A stretch of DNA of 64,000 nucleotides from DASRDU01 sp046331565 (GCA_046331565.1 JAXLQP010000002.1:372001-436000), one strand, 5' to 3'; counted from the first letter of the stretch, positions 39,342 through 48,130 are shown. Numbers and translations are program-made. The notes: generated from the sequence alone by a model not told the origin.

Positions 39342-39809
39342 TCAGCCTGAGTTGTTTTTTTCGTCCATCCACCGCGTCATCAGATAACGGTCGTGATCCA
39401 CAAAACCCGCCTGGCGGTAAAGTCCCTGGGCGACCGTGTTGGCGCGTTCGACTTCAAGGTGCAGCGCCGCAATGCCAAGCGTCTGACAGGCGGCTGAAAG
39501 AAACTCAAGCGTCTGCCTGCCGATGCCGCGCCCACGCCATTCGGCCACGATGAAAAGCTCATCCACAAACGCATCGCGCCCGTGAAATTCCAGACTGAAG
39601 CCGAAAGTCAGCACTGTGTAACCGGCCATTACACCGTCAGCCTCAATCAGCCAGACGCGGCCCTTCGCTTCGTCAGTGATGAGTTGCTGCAACGCGCGGC
39701 GCGCAGCCTCTTCATTCAGCGTCAGACTTTCGTGGACATAAAAATCCCGCATGAAACCCAGCAGCGTTTCAATGTGCCGGGTTTCAGCGGGAATGTAATT
39801 CAGGTTCAT
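39342..39809 (-). CDS. GNAT-family N-acetyltransferase
   Basis: The 155-residue protein has the GNAT core: VDELFIVAEWRGRGIGRQTL holds the acetyl-CoA pyrophosphate-binding R-x-x-G-x-G/A loop, and the C-terminal ANTVAQGLYRQAGFVDHDRY is motif B. It transfers an acetyl group from acetyl-CoA to an amine; the acceptor is unknown. It is cytoplasmic. It begins six bases after the stop of the radical SAM gene and is likely cotranscribed with it, so a modification of that enzyme's product is conceivable but unproven. Confidence 0.9.
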   Translation of the reverse strand: MNLNYIPAETRHIETLLGFMRDFYVHESLTLNEEAARRALQQLITDEAKGRVWLIEADGVMAGYTVLTFGFSLEFHGRDAFVDELFIVAEWRGRGIGRQTLEFLSAACQTLGIAALHLEVERANTVAQGLYRQAGFVDHDRYLMTRWMDEKNNSG

Positions 39810-39814
39810 GACTG

Positions 39815-41665
39815 TTATGACGCGGCCACAATATCGGACTTCACGGTTTCAATCGCGGCGCTGAGCGGCTGGTAAGGCTGCCAGCCTTCGGGCAGATCGC
39901 CGTTGTCAGCGCGGAGGAATTTCTGCTGATTCGGTTTGATTGTAGCCAGCAGTTCGCGGCGCGTTTTCACGTTGATGGGTTTGCCGACATAAATTTTGCC
40001 CATCCTCGCCATCAGCGATTCAGGCAGCGCGCTCGCAAACATAAAGAGCGGCCAGGTGAAATTCGCGCCGTTCGTTTTGCGCAGCTTCCACGCCCACAAT
40101 CCAAGTGCGCCCACGCGCCACGCCGTCGGCGCCCACCAACTGTACTGACCAGGCCGCAGGTTCATCTTCCAGCACTTCATAATCAACTGCCATTGCAGGG
40201 GCGTCAGTTGCTGCGTTTCGCGCACGCCCTCCTTGTCCTGCATCCGCGTGTCGTGCAGCGGCGTGAAGATTGACGGAATGAAAAACGCAAACAATCCGCG
40301 CCGCTCGACTTCATAAATCAGGTCGAGCGTGGCTTTCACATCCTCATCGGTTTCGCCCGGATTGCCGACGATCAGCGTGACTGCCGGGAACCAGTTGTTC
40401 TGATTCATCACTTCAAGGCCGCGAATAAAGACGCTCGGCCATTCATCAATCGGGAACGGCACGCCCTTGCTCGGCATAATCTGCTTCGCCATCCGCACCG
40501 ATCCGGTTTCAAGTCCGATGAGCGGGCAGAGCGCCTTGTGTTTCGGGTGGCTGCTCAGATAGGGCAGGTGAATCGGACTTTTATCAATGATCGTTTCCGT
40601 CAGCTTCTTGATCAGCAGCGGATCAACCAGCGCCGGAGCCATCGTTGAATGACTCAGCACATGCTGTTCGACGCCGGGCGTACTGACGACCGAACTGTAG
40701 AGATCAAGCAGCGCCTCGCGGTTCGGAAAGTAAAACGGCGTGTCAGTATGCACCTGCCCCCAGATGAACATATCTTCCGTGGCCAGCGAAATCTGTTTGT
40801 TGCCTTCGCGCACGTTGGCGCGCACGGCCTGCATGATCTTCTCCTTCGGCATGTCAATCTGGGGATTCAGATCGGGCACGCAGAACTGACAGCGCCTGCC
40901 GCAGCCGGTCGTCATCTCGACCACGCCAAAGGTGGTGCGCTTGTCGGGAAAGAGAATGGCGTTGCGGTCTTTGGGATGGACGACATCAACCTGGCGCGGC
41001 AGTTCCTCGCCGCGAATCGCCTTTGCAAACAACTCAAGCACATCGCCCGATTCGCTGCGGCCTTCAACCACGCAGTCAACACTGAGTTCCTCGTAACTCT
41101 TCGTCTGAATGATCTGCCAGCCGCCCGACCCGCCGACGATCACTTTGAAATTCTGCCGGTACGGGCTGCTTTTGATCGCGGCAAAGAGTTCCTTTGAATA
41201 ATGCGAATTGATCGGCTCGCGCGATGAACCGAAGATCGAAGTGTAAACGCCCGCCGCAAACGTCACGCCCAGCGGATTGTGCGTCGAAAGCGCCACGATG
41301 CGCGTCCGGGGGCCGATGAACCTGTGAATGTCCTGCGGGTAGCAGCAGGCAATCTCTTCCGGCTTGTACTGCCGCAGCAGCGAAGCCTCAACGAGTCGCA
41401 CTCCGGCGGGCATATACCGCGCCGAACCGTCCTCGTTGTATTCGACTTCGCGCCAGTGCGGGTACTTTTTATTGAGAATCCCTTCCAGCCAGATCGGCAG
41501 CGAAGCCATGCTCATCTGAATGAAATATCCGGCGTGGTCAATAATCTCAGTCAGCGGCGCGGTCAGCACGATCAGTTTGCCGCCGTCAGCCGGAGCTTCG
41601 TGTGTGGGTTGTGAATGAACGTGGGGTTGCGCGTTGCCATTCGTGTGAACCTGCGTCGTACTCAT
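39815..41665 (-). CDS. B12-binding-type radical SAM protein
   Basis: This 616-residue protein has a Rossmann-like region (about 85-215; TRIVALSTHNPLG, FKVIVGGSGGW, VVEGRSESGDVLELF) typical of cobalamin-binding domains next to a radical SAM core with the cluster cysteines 255, 259 and 262 in CGRRCQFC. The later ALCPLIGLETGS and VTLIVGNPGETDEDV are standard radical SAM barrel strands. The canonical B12 DxHxxG motif is not evident, so cofactor use is not certain. The C-terminus has a hydrophobic stretch (FTWPLFMFASALPESLMAR) that may touch the membrane. Possible roles include lipid or cofactor methylation or cyclisation; I cannot choose. Confidence 0.82.
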   Translation of the reverse strand: MSTTQVHTNGNAQPHVHSQPTHEAPADGGKLIVLTAPLTEIIDHAGYFIQMSMASLPIWLEGILNKKYPHWREVEYNEDGSARYMPAGVRLVEASLLRQYKPEEIACCYPQDIHRFIGPRTRIVALSTHNPLGVTFAAGVYTSIFGSSREPINSHYSKELFAAIKSSPYRQNFKVIVGGSGGWQIIQTKSYEELSVDCVVEGRSESGDVLELFAKAIRGEELPRQVDVVHPKDRNAILFPDKRTTFGVVEMTTGCGRRCQFCVPDLNPQIDMPKEKIMQAVRANVREGNKQISLATEDMFIWGQVHTDTPFYFPNREALLDLYSSVVSTPGVEQHVLSHSTMAPALVDPLLIKKLTETIIDKSPIHLPYLSSHPKHKALCPLIGLETGSVRMAKQIMPSKGVPFPIDEWPSVFIRGLEVMNQNNWFPAVTLIVGNPGETDEDVKATLDLIYEVERRGLFAFFIPSIFTPLHDTRMQDKEGVRETQQLTPLQWQLIMKCWKMNLRPGQYSWWAPTAWRVGALGLWAWKLRKTNGANFTWPLFMFASALPESLMARMGKIYVGKPINVKTRRELLATIKPNQQKFLRADNGDLPEGWQPYQPLSAAIETVKSDIVAAS

Positions 41666-41966
41666 TGATCACCTTTTCGTTGGGGCCGTATTTGAATTGC
41701 GGAAAAGCGCAATCAAAGTACTGAGTCGCCTGCCTGATTGACGGACGCTGTCAGCAGCCGTTGTTAATGCGTAAATCAGAACGGTAAGTGCGGGAGATGA
41801 TATGCGGAACGTGACAGGAGAACAACCCGCGCCCGGCTTCAGCAGGGTCAACGCGCCCCTGGGTACGCACGCTTCCAGCGTGCCGGGCTGTGGACAGTTA
41901 TTATTTCCGCGCCGCCAGAGCACGCTGGAAGCGTGCGTACCCAGGTGCCTGAGAGTAACAGCAGAG
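41666..41966. other. Intergenic region carrying an inverted repeat
   Basis: No gene. The repeat at 41858-41945 occupies the centre. Confidence 0.5.
41858..41945. repeat. Perfect 26-base inverted repeat, family III
   Basis: CCTGGGTACGCACGCTTCCA plus GCGTGC (41858-41883) and its exact complement (41920-41945) enclose a 36-base loop. The arm itself contains the smaller palindrome GCACGC..GCGTGC. Non-coding and transposase-free. Confidence 0.88.
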
Positions 41967-42617
41967 CTAAACCAGTCCCCATTCCTTCAACACCTTCACG
42001 AGCGGCGGCAGCGGTTCCTGCCAGAGCCAGTCAGTGCTGAGCCAGAGTCCCTTGAGCACGGCGCTGTGATAACGCCCTTCGGCATCGGGCTGCACGACCT
42101 GATAAATGCCCTTTTTGCTGCGCTGATAAAATTCAGCCTGCCTGCGCTGCGGGTCAATCAGCCAGTATTCCTTCACGCCGCCCTGCTCGTATTCATAAAA
42201 CTTTTCCCCGCGATCACGCGCGCGGCTTTCCGGGCTGATGACTTCAATGACCAGATCAGCCGAGCCGTCGTAATAATGTTTCTTCAGCTTCGAGAGTCGC
42301 TTTGTGGCCACGAAAAACACATCCGGCGAACGCCCCGGCAGTTCAGGGTTGATCTTCATCTGAAAAGGTTCCGCGAATACCTCGCCTGCGGACTGCGCTT
42401 CTGCCCACGTACTCAGCAGCCTGCCAAGAAACATCGTCAGCCGCTGATGCTCACTCGAAACCGTCATGGTAATGACCTCCCCCTCAACCCATTCAGCCAG
42501 TCTCCCCTCAAAATCACGAGCCAGAAAATCCTCGTAGCTGATTTTGTCCGAACGGGCAGCGGGGGGCGATTGCGGCGTCGGGGCTTCCAGCAGGGCGTGT
42601 CTGTTTTTTGACGACAT
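41967..42617 (-). CDS. Uma2 family (DUF820) endonuclease-like protein
   Basis: The 216-residue protein from ATG 42617 has the PD-(D/E)xK-like Uma2 core: RSPDVFFVA, DLVIEVISPESRARDRGEKF and GVKEYWLIDPQRRQAEFY. Uma2 proteins are widespread in cyanobacteria and acidobacteria; they look like restriction-endonuclease-fold nucleases, but their role is not established. AGGAG lies eight bases before the chosen start; the frame extends upstream to 42662 without support. A second Uma2 gene lies at 54687. It follows the DUF547 gene in the opposite sense of convergence with none, i.e. on the same strand 59 bases after it. Confidence 0.87.
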   Translation of the reverse strand: MSSKNRHALLEAPTPQSPPAARSDKISYEDFLARDFEGRLAEWVEGEVITMTVSSEHQRLTMFLGRLLSTWAEAQSAGEVFAEPFQMKINPELPGRSPDVFFVATKRLSKLKKHYYDGSADLVIEVISPESRARDRGEKFYEYEQGGVKEYWLIDPQRRQAEFYQRSKKGIYQVVQPDAEGRYHSAVLKGLWLSTDWLWQEPLPPLVKVLKEWGLV

Positions 42618-42675
42618 ACTGTGATCTCCTGTTCCGAAAGCTTTACTGCGTGCAGCCATCATAGCAGAGTGCTCA

Positions 42676-43494
42676 TCACTTCTGCTCGTTCAGGCTGGTG
42701 TCGTAAGCGAGGTAACTGATCCTGAGCTGATCGGGAGGAATCTTTGACAGTGCCTCTTTTGCCGGGCCGTCGAGATAGACCAGGACAAAATGCGCGATGT
42801 GCGGCTTTTCAATGCTGCGCTTGTTTTGCAGCCAGCCGAGAAAGTCATCGCTGAACCATTTGAAGATACTCGACAGTTCCAGCCGTTTTGTCGCTGCATC
42901 GAAGCGCACATACTTCTGATTGTTGATGAAACGACGCGCTGCTTCATTGAGCGCTTCGTCAGTGCGGCCTGCGGCAATTGCGCCCTGCGCGAGCGGCGGG
43001 CAACTGAAGGCGGCGCAGTTGATGTAAAAGTGAATGCGCGGGTCGCCAAAACGCGGGCGAATGATTTTGTGTTCGAGTGTTTCAAGGCTCGATGCCTGGC
43101 CGCCGAGCGTGATCGGCTGATCCCTGAATTTCAGCTTCGGGCCGATGCCGCCGAACCGGCCCCACAGCACATCCTTCTGCGGATAGTTCGCGGCCACGAC
43201 GTAAAGCACCCAGGCGTTGTAAGCAGTGATGAAGTAACGCAGCTTTTCCGGTTCATCGGCAAACAACTGCGGATGGCTGTCGGGCGACACGGCGGCAAGC
43301 TGATCCACGAAGCTTTTGAGCGCCGACAGCTCCTGTTTCAGTCCCCGGTAATTCACCAGCCCCTGCTCATTCACATAAGCCCGCGTCAGCCGGTCGAATT
43401 CAGCGTAATCAATTTTTTTCGCACTCTGAGCGCAGACAACCAGCGGCAAAAAGAGCAGCAGGCTCAGACAGCAGATTGAATGAAGCATCGTCAT
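42676..43494 (-). CDS. Exported DUF547 protein
   Basis: A 272-residue protein with a signal peptide (CCLSLLLFLPLVVCAQ). The DUF547 signatures are clear: YFITAYNAWVLYVV, ASSLETLEHKIIRPRFGDPR and FYINCAAFSCPPLAQ with conserved Cys, His and Asn residues. The family resembles papain-like or transglutaminase-like folds and has no proven reaction. It would act in the periplasm. It starts 117 bases from a divergent glycosyltransferase gene and is followed on the same strand by the Uma2 gene. Confidence 0.88.
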   Translation of the reverse strand: MTMLHSICCLSLLLFLPLVVCAQSAKKIDYAEFDRLTRAYVNEQGLVNYRGLKQELSALKSFVDQLAAVSPDSHPQLFADEPEKLRYFITAYNAWVLYVVAANYPQKDVLWGRFGGIGPKLKFRDQPITLGGQASSLETLEHKIIRPRFGDPRIHFYINCAAFSCPPLAQGAIAAGRTDEALNEAARRFINNQKYVRFDAATKRLELSSIFKWFSDDFLGWLQNKRSIEKPHIAHFVLVYLDGPAKEALSKIPPDQLRISYLAYDTSLNEQK

Positions 43495-43611
43495 CTTTCT
43501 CTTTCTCCGTAGAGTGTGTCGCTGAAGCGTTTGCCATTATCATCATCTTTGCTGAAGATGACAGCGCGCAGCAGTCTCCCCCATTCCTCAAATCGCCCCG
43601 GACAGCGCGTG

Positions 43612-44283
43612 ATGATTTCGATCATTATTCCAACTCTCAACGAAGCGGCGACCATCAGCGCGACCGTTGCGGCATTGCGTCAACTCGACGGCGCAGCGGA
43701 AATCGTCGTAAGCGACGGCGGCAGCACCGACGGCACAGTTGAGAAGGCCCGCGCCTGCGGCCTGCGCACAATCAGCGCGCCACGCGGTCGCGGCCCGCAG
43801 ATGAACGCGGCGGCGCGAATCGTGGGTGGCGATGTGCTGCTCTTTTTGCACGCCGACACGCGATTGCCCGCAGGCGCGCTGCAACTGATTATCGAAGCGA
43901 TGAAAGACTGTGACGTGTGCGGCGGCAATTTCAGTCTGATCTTCGATGGCCGCGACCGGGGGTCGCGCCTGCTGACGCGCCTCTATCCGCTGCTGCGGCT
44001 CGGCGGCCTGTGTTACGGCGATTCCGGCTTCTTTGTGCGGCGCGCAGCCTTTGAAGCGGTCGGCGGCTTTCGCAACTTTCCGATTTTTGAAGACTGCGAT
44101 CTGTACAAACGGCTGCGACGCCTGGGCCGCTTTGTGCATCTCGAACAGCGGGCTGTGACTTCATCGCGCCGCTTTGAAGGAAAATTTCTGCGTACCTTTG
44201 CGCTCTGGTCTGCGCTGCAACTGCTGTACTGGCTCGGCGTCAATCCGCATCGTCTGAACCGGCTTTACCGGCCTGCGCGATGA
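43612..44283 (+). CDS. Family 2 glycosyltransferase, TIGR04283 type
   Basis: The 223-residue GT-A fold enzyme starts MISIIIPTLNEAATISATV at ATG 43612; earlier in-frame codons to 43516 are not conserved-looking. VVSDGGSTDGT is the nucleotide-sugar site, LLFLHADTRLPAG holds the DxD-like metal motif, and FPIFEDCDLYKRLRRLGR is the acceptor-side motif. This pattern fits the rSAM/selenodomain-associated transferase 2 group (TIGR04283), cytoplasmic or membrane-associated, with unknown acceptor. The partner transferase 1 usually nearby in other genomes is not seen here. It is divergent from DUF547. Confidence 0.88.
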   Translation: MISIIIPTLNEAATISATVAALRQLDGAAEIVVSDGGSTDGTVEKARACGLRTISAPRGRGPQMNAAARIVGGDVLLFLHADTRLPAGALQLIIEAMKDCDVCGGNFSLIFDGRDRGSRLLTRLYPLLRLGGLCYGDSGFFVRRAAFEAVGGFRNFPIFEDCDLYKRLRRLGRFVHLEQRAVTSSRRFEGKFLRTFALWSALQLLYWLGVNPHRLNRLYRPAR

Positions 44284-44290
44284 AAAACAG

Positions 44291-44467
44291 AATGGAACGC
44301 GGATGACACGGATAAGACTGATCAGCACGGATTGATCTGTTACCATCTGCCGCATCAGTTCTATCCGTGTTCTATTCAGCCGAAATAGAATACGGATTGA
44401 ACTGATGAAACAGATCAGCACAGACTGATCCGCTTTGATCCGTCGCATCTGTCTCATCCGCGCTCCA
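44291..44467. repeat. Inverted-repeat element, family IV (CGGATGACACGGAT)
   Basis: The left end GAACGCGGATGACACGGATA and right end ATCTGTCTCATCCGCGCTCC are near complements, with further CAGCACGGATTGATCTG / CAGATCAGCACAGACTGATC segments inside. It fills the gap between two converging genes. Related sequences lie at 59981-60068 and 22558-22635. Confidence 0.75.
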
Positions 44468-44478
44468 TTTCCTTCGTC

Positions 44479-45507
44479 TCAAAACGACCGGCTCACGCCC
44501 AGAATCCAGAACCGCCCTGCCGGATAGTTCTGTCCTGAAACCGCAAACATCACGCCGCCCGTAACGACCGTGCGCGGAGTCACAAACACGCTGGCGAGCG
44601 GCCCCAGGGAAAAGATTCGGCGGCCCGACTGCTTTTCAAAATCGGGTTTGAAGCCCGGCGGCAGACTGCCCTGCGTGCCAACTGTTTTCAAATCGCCGTT
44701 CGGCCCGATGCGCGTGAAATGAAACGGCGCGTCGTAATCGCCCTGCCTGATCCCGTCGCCAATCAATGAAACCGAGAGCCGGGGCAGCAGGCCATAACCG
44801 ACCCTGAAGCTGTAAATAAATTCGTTCGCGGGCGACACCGGCAGTTTCTCTCTGGTGAACGTATCGAGCGCGCCCTCTTTTTGCGTGCGCCGGATTCTGA
44901 TGCCCGCTTCGCCGCCGACTCTCAGCCCGCGACCAAAGAGCGAATAGCCTTTGCTGATCTGTCCCGTAATGTCGAAATCGGTCTGCCCTTCTTCAACCGG
45001 CAGCGTCGTGCCATTGAAAAGTTTTTCAAGATCGCCCGAATCGCGCGGCGTTTTGACATCGAATTTTGCGGTCAGAAAAAACGGCTCGCTGACGAAGTTA
45101 TAACGAAACCCGAAGCGCACGTTGCCGACGCCGGAAATGCGCGGCGACTGTTCGGAATTGCTGAGCACCTGCCCCTGTGCATCAATGCTTTTGACGCTCG
45201 TCTGCACGAGCGGCACAGTGGCGTGAACTTCCAGGCGGCTGGTCAGTCCGTAAGCGACATCAAACGAAAAAACGTTTGTTTCGGACTTGCCGCGAAACTC
45301 AACTCCCGCCGGAGGAATCACGCGCACGCGGTCGCCCGTGAAATCAAATCGCCGGTCGGTTGACGAGCGAATGAAAAAGAACGAAACCACGCCTTCGCCC
45401 TTTTGCAGCACTTCGCCCTGAGCAAAAGCTGAACTGGCGGCTCCGGTGACGATGAGCATGGCGACGATCATCATACCCGGCCATGCGTTTCTGATTGCGC
45501 TGGTCAT
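44479..45507 (-). CDS. Outer-membrane beta-barrel protein, transporter-like
   Basis: The 342-residue protein has a signal peptide (MMIVAMLIVTGAASSAFAQ) and alternating-hydrophobicity strands throughout (FSFDVAYGLTSRLEVHATVP, VGNVRFGFRYNFV, RLSVSLIGDG), ending in the SRSF terminal Phe used for barrel insertion. The pattern resembles the MetA-pathway phenol degradation / transporter family of barrels. No ligand can be assigned. It is the last gene of a minus-strand run after the MsrB gene, 45 bases away, so may be cotranscribed with it. Confidence 0.8.
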   Translation of the reverse strand: MTSAIRNAWPGMMIVAMLIVTGAASSAFAQGEVLQKGEGVVSFFFIRSSTDRRFDFTGDRVRVIPPAGVEFRGKSETNVFSFDVAYGLTSRLEVHATVPLVQTSVKSIDAQGQVLSNSEQSPRISGVGNVRFGFRYNFVSEPFFLTAKFDVKTPRDSGDLEKLFNGTTLPVEEGQTDFDITGQISKGYSLFGRGLRVGGEAGIRIRRTQKEGALDTFTREKLPVSPANEFIYSFRVGYGLLPRLSVSLIGDGIRQGDYDAPFHFTRIGPNGDLKTVGTQGSLPPGFKPDFEKQSGRRIFSLGPLASVFVTPRTVVTGGVMFAVSGQNYPAGRFWILGVSRSF

Positions 45508-45552
45508 AACTCAGATCTCCCCGCAACCGAAAGCCGCCAGTGTCTGATCGCG

Positions 45553-46113
45553 TTACGACTTTTTGATGAACTTCAGCGCCGCTGAATTCATGCAGTAACG
45601 CAGGCCCGTCGGCTTCGGCCCGTCATCAAAGACGTGCCCCAGGTGCGCATCGCAGCGACGGCACAGCACCTCGGTGCGCGTCATAAACAAAGTGTTGTCC
45701 TCTTTCTCAATCACGTTCGCTTCCGAAATCGGCGCCCAGAAACTCGGCCAGCCGGTGCCGGATTCAAACTTCGTGTCAGAACTGAACAACTCCAGACCGC
45801 AGCACACGCAGACGTAAGTGCCCTTTTCGTGATTGTCCCAGTATTCGCCCGTGAAGGCCCGTTCAGTGCCTTTCTTTCGCGTCACCTGAAACTGAATCGG
45901 CGTGAGCTGCTGCTTCCACTCTTCATCTGACTTGATGACTTTTCCAATCATTTTTATTTCCTTTTCGAGATCAGCCTCAGTCTTTTTCTGCGAGCCGTCA
46001 GCCCTCTGTTCGTGGCCAGCCTTCGATTTGCCCTGCCCGATGGCTCGCGCCGCGCCGCAGGCTGCGAGCAACACAATCATTGTCAGCCCGGTCACAATCA
46101 GCACAAGTTTCAT
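45553..46113 (-). CDS. msrB: Lipoprotein peptide-methionine (R)-S-oxide reductase
   Basis: The 186-residue MsrB reduces methionine-R-sulfoxide in proteins. Zinc cysteines are C102/C105 (CVCC) and C151/C154 (CRRC), the ESGTGWPSFW loop is at 118-126, and the catalytic cysteine is C174 in RYCMNSAALKF. An N-terminal lipobox LAAC (Cys19) places it in the envelope, unlike most cytoplasmic MsrB proteins. AGGGAG lies seven bases before ATG 46113; the longer frame to 46296 overlaps the neighbouring gene. It probably repairs oxidised envelope proteins. It lies between an NHL-like secreted protein and an outer-membrane barrel. Confidence 0.94.
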   Translation of the reverse strand: MKLVLIVTGLTMIVLLAACGAARAIGQGKSKAGHEQRADGSQKKTEADLEKEIKMIGKVIKSDEEWKQQLTPIQFQVTRKKGTERAFTGEYWDNHEKGTYVCVCCGLELFSSDTKFESGTGWPSFWAPISEANVIEKEDNTLFMTRTEVLCRRCDAHLGHVFDDGPKPTGLRYCMNSAALKFIKKS

Positions 46114-46141
46114 AAAGTTTCTCCCTTCAGAATTGCTGCCT

Positions 46142-47764
46142 TCAGCGAATGTTGATGCGGACAGGATTGGCCGACTGTCCATCCACTGATAACTCCAGAT
46201 TCGCTTCGCCCCGTCCCGACAGCGTGCGCTGCAATCGTAAATTGATCTGATCGAGTCCGGCAAAGCTGCCCTGCGCTCCGGCAAACAGGACTTCAATATT
46301 TGCGCTGCCGATGCGCGCCGTCACGCCTGCCGGATTCTCGTGAAAACGCAGGCCGGTTCCGAACAGTACCAGAAAGACCTGATCCGTTTCACTGCTCAGA
46401 TCAACCGGCACGGTGACGAAGCGGTTCTGCGCCGGATCAAACTGCGCCAGCGGTTCGATGACTTGCAAGCCATCGCCGCGCACGCGCAGCGCAAAGCCTG
46501 CCGGTGCGCCTGCGCCGCTCGCGTCGGCAGTGAACAGACCCGGAGCCACGCCTGCAATCTGCACCGTGCCGCCTGAAAGCGCGCCGCTGCCGCTCGTGAC
46601 CGTCACCGCTGCCGCGCCTGCCGCAGTGTCAGCCGGAATCAGATAATTCACCTGCGTCGGTGACACAAAGAACAACGGAGCATTTCTTTCAACTCCCGCG
46701 CTGTCTCTGACGCTCACTGTCGTTCCGGCCAGAGTTGTCGGCAGCGGCAGTTGCGTTGCTGCTTCAGTTGCTGTTGCCAGCGACGTGCCGAATGCTGCCG
46801 TAATGGTTTCACGCGCCAGCGCGTCGGTGCGATAACTGGCGGCTGATGCGTTCGCCACACTCTGCACTACGGGCAGCGTCACGCGCCAGATTGTCTGAGT
46901 CCGGTCAGCAATGATGAAAATTTCTCCGCGCGAATTTACCGTCAGCCCGCGCAGCGCGTTCGCGCCCTGCCCGGTGTCGTAAGTTCCGATGAGCTGACCC
47001 TGCTGGCTGATTTCAGTGAGCGTTCCGTCACCGCGATTTGCGGTGAGCAGGTTGCCATTCGGCAGCAGCGCCAGCCCGAACGGGTAATTCAGTCCGCTGC
47101 GAATCACCGTTCTGTTCCCCGTCTGTTCATCAACCGCAATCACGCTGTTCTGCCCCGAATCGGCCACAAACAGCGTGCGAGTTGCGCGATTGTAAGCGAT
47201 CTGTTCAGGCCCGCGTGTGTCGCGGCTGACTGAAGCAACAGTGAATCCGCCCGCAACGGTTGTTACTGAACGCGATGACGGAGTGATGCGCAGAATCTGT
47301 CCCGTCCCGCCATTGCTGATAAAAAAACTCTGCGAAGTCAGACCGTCAGCGCCGAGCGCGTAACGCGGCACCGAAACACCGTTGATGTTGCCCGGCGACA
47401 CGCCTTCACCGCGCGGGCAGCCGCTGCGGCCCGACAGGCAAAAGCCCCGCGAAGCAAACGGCGCCGGGTTGCAGGTCGTGTAACCAACATCATTGCTCAG
47501 AAAGACAACCGAGGTCGTGAAGATGAATCCGGTATTCATGCGCTCAAGCACCGCGCCCGACGCTGACAATCGCACCAGCGAACTGCTGCTGAAATTCGCC
47601 ACGAAGTAAGAACCATCCGGCGCTTCGGTCATGTGATAGCTGTCCGGATTGCCGCCGAGCGTCGCAAACAAAGTCAGTTGCGCCCGCCCCTGCGCCAGCG
47701 CGGCAGTACCCGACAAACACAGCGCAACAAAGACGCCGACCAGAGCCATAAATTTTCTGTTCAT
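46142..47764 (-). CDS. Secreted NHL-like propeller protein with TIGR03437-type domain
   Basis: Residues 1-25 from ATG 47764 form a signal peptide (MNRKFMALVGVFVALCLSGT). Residues about 30-310 are propeller-like repeats (GPEQIAYNRATRTLFVADSG, YPFGLALLPNGNLLTANRGD, LRGLTVNSRGEIFIIADRT). The C-terminal 230 residues are the same TIGR03437-type domain as in the 12046 protein (VANASAASYRTD, FFVSPTQVNYLIPADTA, FAGLDQINLRL). AAGGTGG precedes the start. It is likely a surface or periplasmic binding protein with no catalytic motif. It precedes msrB by 28 bases. Confidence 0.88.
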   Translation of the reverse strand: MNRKFMALVGVFVALCLSGTAALAQGRAQLTLFATLGGNPDSYHMTEAPDGSYFVANFSSSSLVRLSASGAVLERMNTGFIFTTSVVFLSNDVGYTTCNPAPFASRGFCLSGRSGCPRGEGVSPGNINGVSVPRYALGADGLTSQSFFISNGGTGQILRITPSSRSVTTVAGGFTVASVSRDTRGPEQIAYNRATRTLFVADSGQNSVIAVDEQTGNRTVIRSGLNYPFGLALLPNGNLLTANRGDGTLTEISQQGQLIGTYDTGQGANALRGLTVNSRGEIFIIADRTQTIWRVTLPVVQSVANASAASYRTDALARETITAAFGTSLATATEAATQLPLPTTLAGTTVSVRDSAGVERNAPLFFVSPTQVNYLIPADTAAGAAAVTVTSGSGALSGGTVQIAGVAPGLFTADASGAGAPAGFALRVRGDGLQVIEPLAQFDPAQNRFVTVPVDLSSETDQVFLVLFGTGLRFHENPAGVTARIGSANIEVLFAGAQGSFAGLDQINLRLQRTLSGRGEANLELSVDGQSANPVRINIR

Positions 47765-47795
47765 CAGTACCACCTTCAGAAATTGAGAACACGAC

Positions 47796-47870
47796 TGATT
47801 CCTGAAGCCTGGTGCCTGATTCCTGTTTTTCAAAAAATAAGGAATCAGGTTTCAGGCTTCAGGAATCAGG
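47796..47870. repeat. Inverted repeat, family V (CTGATTCCTGAAGCCTG)
   Basis: CTGATTCCTGAAGCCTGGTG with CTGATTCC (47796-47824) is mirrored by GGAATCAGGTTTCAGGCTTC and AGGAATCAG ending near 47869, with an AT-rich loop TTTTTCAAAAAAT. It separates the Cys-rich peptide gene and the NHL-like gene. Confidence 0.8.
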
Positions 47871-47881
47871 TGATTCGCTGC

Positions 47882-48022
47882 TTATTTCTGACAACACTCC
47901 GCGCCCGGCACACAGCAGGCGCTGCCCATGCAGCAGTCAGCCAGGTTTGCGGCCTTTGCTCCGGCAAAGAGCAGACCGGCCAGCAGGATCAGACCAAGCG
48001 AAATGGTTTTCATTCTTTTCAT
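47882..48022 (-). CDS. Tiny exported Cys-rich peptide
   Basis: The 46-residue frame begins MKRMKTISLGLILLAG and continues LLFAGAKA, a clear signal peptide, then a mature part of about 22 residues, ANLADCCMGSACCVPG and AECCQK. It has three Cys-Cys pairs spaced CC-x4-CC-x5-CC. AAGGAG lies seven bases before the ATG, which strongly supports translation. The mature peptide could bind metal (copper, zinc or an Fe-S type site) or form a disulfide knot; no family is recognised. A terminator ends the upstream operon at 48078, so this gene probably has its own promoter. It is too short to be called by most gene finders. Confidence 0.78.
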   Translation of the reverse strand: MKRMKTISLGLILLAGLLFAGAKAANLADCCMGSACCVPGAECCQK

Positions 48023-48077
48023 CAGATTACTCCTTCAATTATTGGTGAATTGTTGTGCGGCCCGATTGCCGCAGACA

Positions 48078-48130
48078 CAAAAAGCCCGCGACAAATGGCG
48101 TTCACCCGCTGTCCATTTGTCACGGGCTTT
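48078..48130 (-). terminator. Terminator of the ECF sigma operon
   Basis: On the minus strand AAAGCCCGTGACAAATGG pairs with CCATTTGTCGCGGGCTTT, followed by TTTG. It lies 120 bases past the DUF1223 stop at 48250. Confidence 0.85.

Noticed and set aside
39815..41665. Membrane-spanning-lipid synthase identity for the radical SAM protein
   Set aside because: Acidobacteria do make such lipids with radical SAM enzymes, but no diagnostic motif ties this sequence to that group.
41802..42611. 269-residue plus-strand frame over the Uma2 gene
   Set aside because: It reads through the family III inverted repeat and is antisense to a Uma2 gene with a good ribosome binding site.
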